From NCBI RefSeq assembly GCF_003086295.3, contig NC_092039.1, forward strand, positions 74,047,649 through 74,111,648: DNA of 64,000 nucleotides, given 5' to 3'. Below, piece by piece: positions 58,216 through 64,000 of this stretch. A model generated the notes under the pieces. That model ran no database searches. It saw only the letters and a list, made by a program, of their open reading frames with translations, and had not been told where the DNA came from. Positions within the stretch are counted from its first letter, which is position 1. Each line of letters begins with the position of its first letter. The stretch comes from Arachis hypogaea (taxonomy: Eukaryota > Streptophyta > Magnoliopsida > Fabales > Fabaceae). The position numbers and the translations under genes are program-made.

Positions 58216-60144
58216 TTAAGGACCTAAAGACTTCTCGGTAGCATCAACTGAGGGTGAGGTAGGGCGAGTCTGAAGAGGCACAGCGTCTACTATCCCATCA
58301 TCCCGGTTTAAGATTTGACAATCAAGTTCCAACTCGGAATGACCGACTTCATGAACTAAAGAAGTCGGCACCAGATGGGCTTTGGTAGCAGGCACAGAAG
58401 GAGGTTCAACATCATCATCTTCGTCAGGGACAATCTTGCCATCCTTCATAACATTGTCCAGGATGAAGAGAGTAAGGTCGACCTCGGGGGCAAGAACCCG
58501 AACCTACTCCTTCAGGTTCTCATAAGCAGCAGTTACGCTGCCTACAAGGTGACCCTGGAGATCAGCATAATCAGCCCGGGCCGACTCCAACTCCCTCCTG
58601 AGACGCATCACCTCCCTATAGGTCGTGACATAGCTATCCTTGTGCCTCAATGCCGTGTCTTCAGCCAACTGCACAGAAGCCGCCAAGGCAACGAAACTAG
58701 CCTTTTCACTCTCCAACTCCTTCTCCAGCTTGGTCACTTTCACTTGGAGCTCCTTCTTCAAACCTTTTATTCTGTCAAACTCCCGCTTAGCCTCCTCCAT
58801 AAAGGCCTTGGTAGCATGAAGGGGAAGATTTTGGGCAGTTCGGTACAAGGCAGCTCCCATATGTGCCATCTTGATGCTACTCCGAGTTATAAAATCTAAG
58901 TAATGAAGGAGAGAAACATCATCCATAGAGAGGGCACTATAAGGACCGATCTAATGGTCGACAAATTCAATAGGGTCAAAATCAAGCACATCCAGATTGA
59001 AGGGTTCAACAGTCTGAGGTCTTTTGGAAGGAGGAACGGCCGTAGAAGAAGCCACAGCAATAGTAGAAGACTGTGGAGGATCCACTAAACGAACTCCAGG
59101 AGTAGGGATTATTTTCCTCGGGCCAGGAGAGCTCGGCACAGATGGCTTCAACGAGACCTAAGAGGACCCTTCCCCATCCACCCGGGTCGAGATGTTATGA
59201 GCTGCAGTAGCCTTTCTCGCCTTTTTGAAAGCCTTCATCTCATCATTATTCTTGGCCATCTCTGAAAAATGAAAACTAACAGTTTTACAAACCAGGAAAG
59301 AAGGAGAAAGCAAAGTAAAAACAAGAAACAAAATATATCAAGTAATACCCAAAGCAGTTCGAACAAGGGATGTGTCCCCCAAAGATTTTTTAGTATCCAG
59401 ATGAGGAGGTTCCCCCGAAATATCCTCCAAGACATTCACAAAGGCTTGCTCGAACTCGTCCAACATCTCCCAGGTATACCGAGATACCACTACGTTCCTC
59501 TGCCACTCTAAAGGAAAGCGGGGTTCGTTATTTTCGTCCAGAAAGAAAGGCCGGGCTCATTCAACAGCCCGGACCTTAAAGAAGTAATTCTTAAAATCCC
59601 GGAAAGACTCGCCATACATAGAAAAAACCTTATGCCCCTGGGCAGACCTAAATGAAATCCAAGAAGCCTTCTTCTTGGTAGTCACAGGCTTGGTCAACAC
59701 GAAAAGATACAAAAAAAAAGAGTTTGAGAAGGTGTAACAGCAAATTCTTGACAAACCAGCTGAAAAATCTTGATGAAGCCCCGAGAATTCGGATGAAGCT
59801 GAGAGGGGGCTACATTACAGGACCATAACAGGTCAGTTTCAAAAGAAATAAAAGGAAAGGTGATGTTCATTTGGCTGAAAAAGAAGTCATATGCATAGAA
59901 AAAGGGACGCCCCCTGAGTCAGGATAGGGAAGCAAACTCAATCATCAGAATCAGGTGCCACTAACTGATAATTGTTTTCCTGATCCTCACTGCTACAAAT
60001 ATGGTGATGTCTTCTAAGCACTACACATAATTTAGAATTGGCTAAAGAAACACACAGCAACACAAGGGAGTCCAGCCAATCGGACATCCCCTCGGAAACC
60101 TTAAAAGACGCTTCGACAATATTTTTGCGAGAAGACATGGCCAA
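58216..60144 (-). pseudogene. Antisense 3' gene of E (gypsy-type transposon domain, coiled coil)
   Basis: On the strand opposite pol. From 60144: a Ser-rich start, then after several stops SQLHPNS-like text (about 59790), SFRSAQGHKVFSMYGESF and KNYFFKVRAVE, the pattern of the 'putative gypsy type transposon' domain found in antisense ORFs of Tat elements. An 87-base intron (59348 to 59262, GTATTACT...TTTTTCAG) joins LVRTAL to EMAKNNDEMKAFKK in frame. Then a Pro/Ser-rich linker and a long coiled coil (58926-58504, LKKELQVKVTKLEKELESEK), ending in an acidic segment at 58216. Broken by stops. Function of this ORF in the lineage is unknown. Confidence 0.8.
59262..59348 (-). other. Probable intron in the antisense gene
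   Basis: Minus strand donor GTATTACTTG and acceptor TTTTCATTTTTCAG, 87 bases, T-rich, with stops in it. Removal joins two coding stretches in frame through a Glu codon. Confidence 0.65.
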
Positions 60145-61282
60145 CTAGTCCTACAAACAAGAAAAGAAGATTGGATTACTAAAAACATCTTAGACAACAT
60201 CAAAATAACTCGGGCAACATAATCCAGCGCAGTACAGGCAACAAAAGAAAACCCCAGGACACACACCAAAAAGATCCAGGGGCATCCTTTGGAGGCAGTT
60301 AACAGAATAAGGATTCAGGAAAACCCACAAGACCAACATCCCAACAAAAAAAACTCTCAGCAAAGACAAAGAACAGCCCTCTCTCAAAAAGTGACATCCC
60401 GAGAAGAAAAGAAAGACATTACCCCAAAAAATCAAATAAAGTCATCAAAATAACTACCTTCCAAATTCACAATCTCATCTTATCAACAAACAGAACTACC
60501 AAGCAGCAAAACGTATTGAGAAGAAGTCATCAAAGACACCACCTTTTTCAGAGAAATAAACCCCCCCCCCAAACAGGCAAATGACACAAAATCAAAATGA
60601 GCCATAAAAAATCGTTACTTTCTACAAAGGTTCGTCAGCAAAGTTACTATTCATACCCAAAGTCATCACAGTTACCAACATGGCGGAAAGACATCAAAGG
60701 AACAATCTTTCCAAGAAATCAAAGGCCTCAGTGACAACACGCATCACAGCAAAATCAAAATTTACCAAAAACCGGATGCAAAGCAACAAAGGAGGTAAAA
60801 AAGCGAACCAACCTGAAAAAAACAAAAAGCTTCGACGAAGTTAAAGGTAGAAGATGGAATCAGGAGTTGCCCTTTCACAGTAAGGAAAGCACTGATAATC
60901 ACCAAGCAACGTCGCAGGAGGAAATACGAAAACTGCAAACTTTAGAAAACAGAAAAAGAGAAAGAAAAGGAAAGTTACGGAGAAGAGAAACCATTTTTTA
61001 AACGTGAAATTCAAAAACAGAGAGGCTAAGAGAAACGGGGCAATTAAAAACCAATTAATAAGGGTATTAAAACCCTTGCGCATTCCCAAGGCTACGAGCG
61101 CTAAATACAAGAACGCGCGCTTTTACGAAGAAGCAAAAGAAAAACGTTTCATACTCAAAAGAGAGAACCCTACAAAGAAGAAATCGACAAAATGCTTGAG
61201 ATTGGCTTCATCATAAAAGGATCAAAGTCCTAAAACTGAAGACTCGACCTCAAAACAGAAGACCGAGCTCGAGTAGGGGCAC
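60145..61282. other. 3' region of E up to the LTR
   Basis: No supported gene on the plus strand. It is the likely promoter region for the antisense gene. A run of about ten C lies at 60566. GAGTAGGGGCAC (61271-61282) is a purine-rich tract at the PPT position. Confidence 0.5.
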
Positions 61283-61825
61283 TGTTCATACCCTGGGTCG
61301 AGCTGTCCGACCCGGAATGCTCTACTGACAAGACGACCGACCTCTTCAGATCAGGACAAATCCGACCTCTTCTCAAAGAGCTCGGCTAAATCACAGAAAA
61401 GCCCAAAAGGGCCCAAATGGACGACCACGCCCCAAATCCTAAGGCAGCCCAAGCCTACAGAGAGAGGGGCGGTTCCCTTGAAGATAAGATGACCTTACTT
61501 AAAGATAAGATAAAGATAAGATAAGATAACTAACTTATCTTTTCTAAGAAGGTCACTCTACGCCATTATAAATACACTGGAGCACCCAGGTATAACTCAT
61601 ACTTTGATTCTACTAAAAACCTGCTTAATACCCTTGCTAACTTAAGCATCGGAGTCCCTTGCAGGTACCACCACCCTCCGGTGACAAAGGATCAGCAGCA
61701 TAGCTAGGCAAACAAGTCAGACACAATAGCTCCTACCACCACCCACCAGCCGGCTACGTCAACTCCGACCAGTACAGAAGATCTCCTCCGAGATCGACCT
61801 ACAGTTTCAGGTAACCCTCGGAACA
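61283..61825 (+). repeat. 3' LTR of E
   Basis: 543 bp, TGTTCATACCCTGGG...AACCCTCGGAACA, close to 40382-40925 with scattered changes. TATAAATA at about 61567. Confidence 0.95.
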
Positions 61826-61967
61826 ATACCCTAGTAGATTCCAGCTCGGAATATCAATACTTGTTGTTCATGGATGCGTACTTGGCATATATCCAAATCC
61901 CGATATATAAGCCGGATGAGGAGAAGACATCTTTCATCATGCCTAGAGCAAATTACTGTTATGTAGT
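61826..61967 (+). pseudogene. F reverse transcriptase, continuation
   Basis: Encodes LVDSSSEYQYLLFMDAYLAY, then QIPIYKPDEEKTSFIMP and NYCYV, the RT palm before YxDD. It follows on from 40381 and is cut by G at 61968. Confidence 0.88.
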
Positions 61968-63581
61968 TGATGAGCGGATAATTTATACGCTTTTTGGCAT
62001 TGTTTTTAGTATGTTTTTAGTATGTTTTAGTTAGTTTTTATTATATTTTTATTAGTTTTTATTTAAAATTCACTTTTCTAGGCTTTACTATGAGTTTGTG
62101 TGTTTTTCTGTAATTTTAGGTATTTTCTGGCTGAAATTGACGGACCTGAGCAAAAATCTGATTCAAAGGCTGAAAAGAACTGCAGATGCTATTGGATTCT
62201 AACCTCTCTGCACTCTAAGTGAATTTTCTGGAGCTACAGAAGCCCAATTGGCGAGCTCTTAATTGCGTTAGAAAGTAGACATCCTGTGCTTTCCAGCAAT
62301 ATATAATAGTTCATATTTTGTCCGAGATTTGATGGCCAAACCGGCGTTCCAAATCAGCTCAAGACTGCCCGGCGTTTAACACCGGAACTGGCACAGAAGT
62401 GGGAGTTAAACGCCCAAACTGGTACAAAAGCTGGCATTTAACTCCAAGAAAAGTCTCTACACATAGAATCTTCAATGCTCAGCCCAAGCACACACCAAGT
62501 GGGCCCGGAAGTGGATTTTTATGTCATTTACTCATTTTTGTAAACCCTAAGCTACTAGTTCTCTATAAATAGGACCTTTTGCTATTGTATTTTCATCTTG
62601 GTTCTTCTGGTTTCCTCTCTGGGGCCGAAGCCAATGATCACCATTATCCCTTATGTATTTTCAACGGTGGAGTTTCTACACACCATAGATTAAGGTGTGG
62701 AGCTCTGTAGTACCTCGAGTATTAATGCAATTACTATTGTTCTTCTATTCAATTCAGCTTATTCTTGTTCTAAGATATCACTTGTTCCTCAACTTGATGA
62801 ATGTGATGATCCGTGACACTCATCATCATTCTCACCTATGAACGTGTGCCTGACAACCACCTCCGTTCTACCTTAGATTGAGTGGATATCTCTTGGATTC
62901 CTTAATCAGAATTTTTGTGGTATAAGCTAGCATTGATGGCGGCATTCAAGAGAATCCGGAAGGTCTAAACCTTGTCTGTGGTATTCTGAGTAGGATTCAA
63001 GGATTGAATGACTGTGACGAGCTTCAAACTTGTGATTGTGGGGCGTTAGTGACAGACGCAAAAGAATCACTGGATTCTATTCCGACATGATCGAGAACCG
63101 ACAGATGAATAGACGTGCTGTGACAAAGCGCGTTGAACATTTTCACTGAGAGGACGGGACTGTAGCCATTGACAACGGTGATGCCCAACATACAGCTTGC
63201 CATGGAAAGGAGTAAGAAGGATTGGATGAAGACAGTAGGAAAGCAGAGAGACGGAAGGGACAAAGCATCTCCATACGCTTATCTGAAATTCTATCCAATG
63301 AATTACATAAGTATCTCTATCTTTATTTTATGTTTTATTAATCTTTTAATTATCTATCCTCCATAACCATTTGAATTCGCTTGAGTGAGATTTACAAGAT
63401 GACCATAGCTTGCTTCTTACTAACAATCTCCGTGGGATCGACCCTTACTCGCGTAAGGTTTATTACTTGGACGACCCAGTGCACTTGCTGGTTAGTTGTG
63501 CGCAGTTGTGATAAAGAGTTGAGATTGCAATTGAGCGTACCATGTTGATGGCGCCATTGATGATCACAATTTCGTGCACCA
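61968..63581 (+). repeat. 5' LTR of G
   Basis: 1614 bp, TGATGAGCGG...TTTCGTGCACCA. TATAAATA at 62564-62571 is the cleanest TATA box of this family here. Motif cluster at 62368-62450. Confidence 0.95.
62564..62571 (+). promoter_or_regulatory. TATA box of FIDEL-like LTR
   Basis: TATAAATA within CTCTATAAATAGGACC, about 600 bases into the LTR. In A and H the same place reads TACAAATA, and in J TATAAGTA. Confidence 0.6.
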
Positions 63582-63587
63582 TGTTTT

Positions 63588-63605
63588 TGGCGCCGTTGCC
63601 GGGGA
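63588..63605 (+). other. Primer binding site of G
   Basis: TGGCGCCGTTGCCGGGGA, exact complement of the plant tRNA-Asp 3' end as I know it. Confidence 0.92.
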
Positions 63606-64000
63606 TTGTTTGAGTTTGGACAACTGACGGTTCATCTTGTTGCTTAGATTAGGTATTTTTCTTCAGAATTTTTAAGAATGAATTCTAGAGTTTCAAGGTG
63701 ATGTTTTCATCATCACCAAAGCTAATTTATTCTCATAAATTTAGCTCTTGAATGCAATGTCCTGCTGAAGCTTGGCTAGCCATGTCTAATTTCTTTAGAC
63801 TAAAGCTTTAGACTAACATTGCATGATTCCTGGAATTCTTATTAAAAATTTTAAATCTCTTTATTTTCTTTTTCACTCAATTTTCAAAAAAATCCAAAAA
63901 AATTACAAAATCATAAAAACCAAAAATATTTTATGTCTCTTGTTTGAGTCTAGTGTCTCATTTTAAGTTTGGTGTCAATTGCATGTTTCTGTTCTTCTTG
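63606..64000 (+). other. Leader of G
   Basis: Colinear with A from 16768. It contains a TAAGTTTGGTGTC motif at 63965. No gene. Confidence 0.7.

Larger units (their letters stand above)
40382..61825 (+). mobile_element. Tat-type element E with nested insertions
   Basis: LTRs at 40382-40925 and 61283-61825. The target F sequence is restored on removal; the TSD is ATACA on the left and ATACC on the right, one change. E keeps PBS, the start of gag, the end of RT, RNase H, integrase, tandem repeats and an antisense 3' gene. Gag C-terminus, protease and most of RT are missing, replaced by LTR I. Confidence 0.92.
61968..64000 (+). mobile_element. FIDEL-like element G, 5' part
   Basis: 5' LTR 61968-63581, a perfect PBS and 395 bases of leader matching A at 16768-17150. 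It runs past the window end, so whether it is autonomous is unknown. Confidence 0.93.

Noticed and set aside
60566..60577. Run of about ten C
   Set aside because: Isolated homopolymer; more likely slippage or sequencing effect than a functional site.

Overview
This looks like plant nuclear DNA, most likely a gene-poor heterochromatic stretch of a legume. From memory, the LTR starting TGATGAGCGGATAATTT, with its GGCGTTTAACGCC clusters, is of the peanut (Arachis) FIDEL type; the genus is an inference, not a database result. I see no convincing host gene, tRNA, rRNA or CRISPR array. Nearly all 64 kb is nested Ty3/gypsy LTR retrotransposons: Athila-lineage elements (long LTRs, gag-protease, accessory proteins) and Tat-lineage elements (short LTRs, archaeal-type RNase H, an antisense 3' gene). 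I use letters for the elements.

Layout. 1-3277: 3' half of a FIDEL-like element (C, +) with an intact 374-aa accessory protein; its 3' LTR is cut by D. 3278-13447: element D (-), two nearly identical 3.29-kb LTRs around one 547-aa protein of unknown function. 13448-14069: unassigned. 14070-15071 plus 25368-25777: one LTR (B, +) split by complete element A (15072-25362, +, TSD CTAGG, gag-protease 779 aa, broken accessory ORF). 26468-26943: solo Tat-type LTR (M). 27929-36062: decayed Athila element K (-) with RT, RNase H and integrase remnants, itself carrying a 2.2-kb solo LTR, L (31728-33972, TSD CTTTA). 37401-40381 plus 61826-61967: Tat-type element F (+), interrupted inside its RT by Tat element E (40382-61825). 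E contains a 5'-truncated FIDEL-like LTR (I), which contains element H (42216-53980, -, TSD ATTCC), which contains solo LTR J (50419-52157, +, TSD CTAGC). F is hit again at 61968 by FIDEL-like element G, which runs off the window.

How the parts relate. A, C and H encode only gag-protease and an accessory ORF; D encodes only its unknown protein. All four lack RT and integrase, so they must borrow enzymes from autonomous relatives. K is the only Athila pol source here and is dead. E and F are dead through many in-frame stops that mostly look like C-to-T or G-to-A transitions. The Athila-type families share non-coding modules that the protein annotation does not explain: a covarying stem with an AGGA loop followed by TAAGTTTGGTGT, a conserved U5 block with a hairpin, family-specific self-complementary motif clusters, and a TATA box between gag and the accessory ORF. 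These are the most interesting signals in the window.
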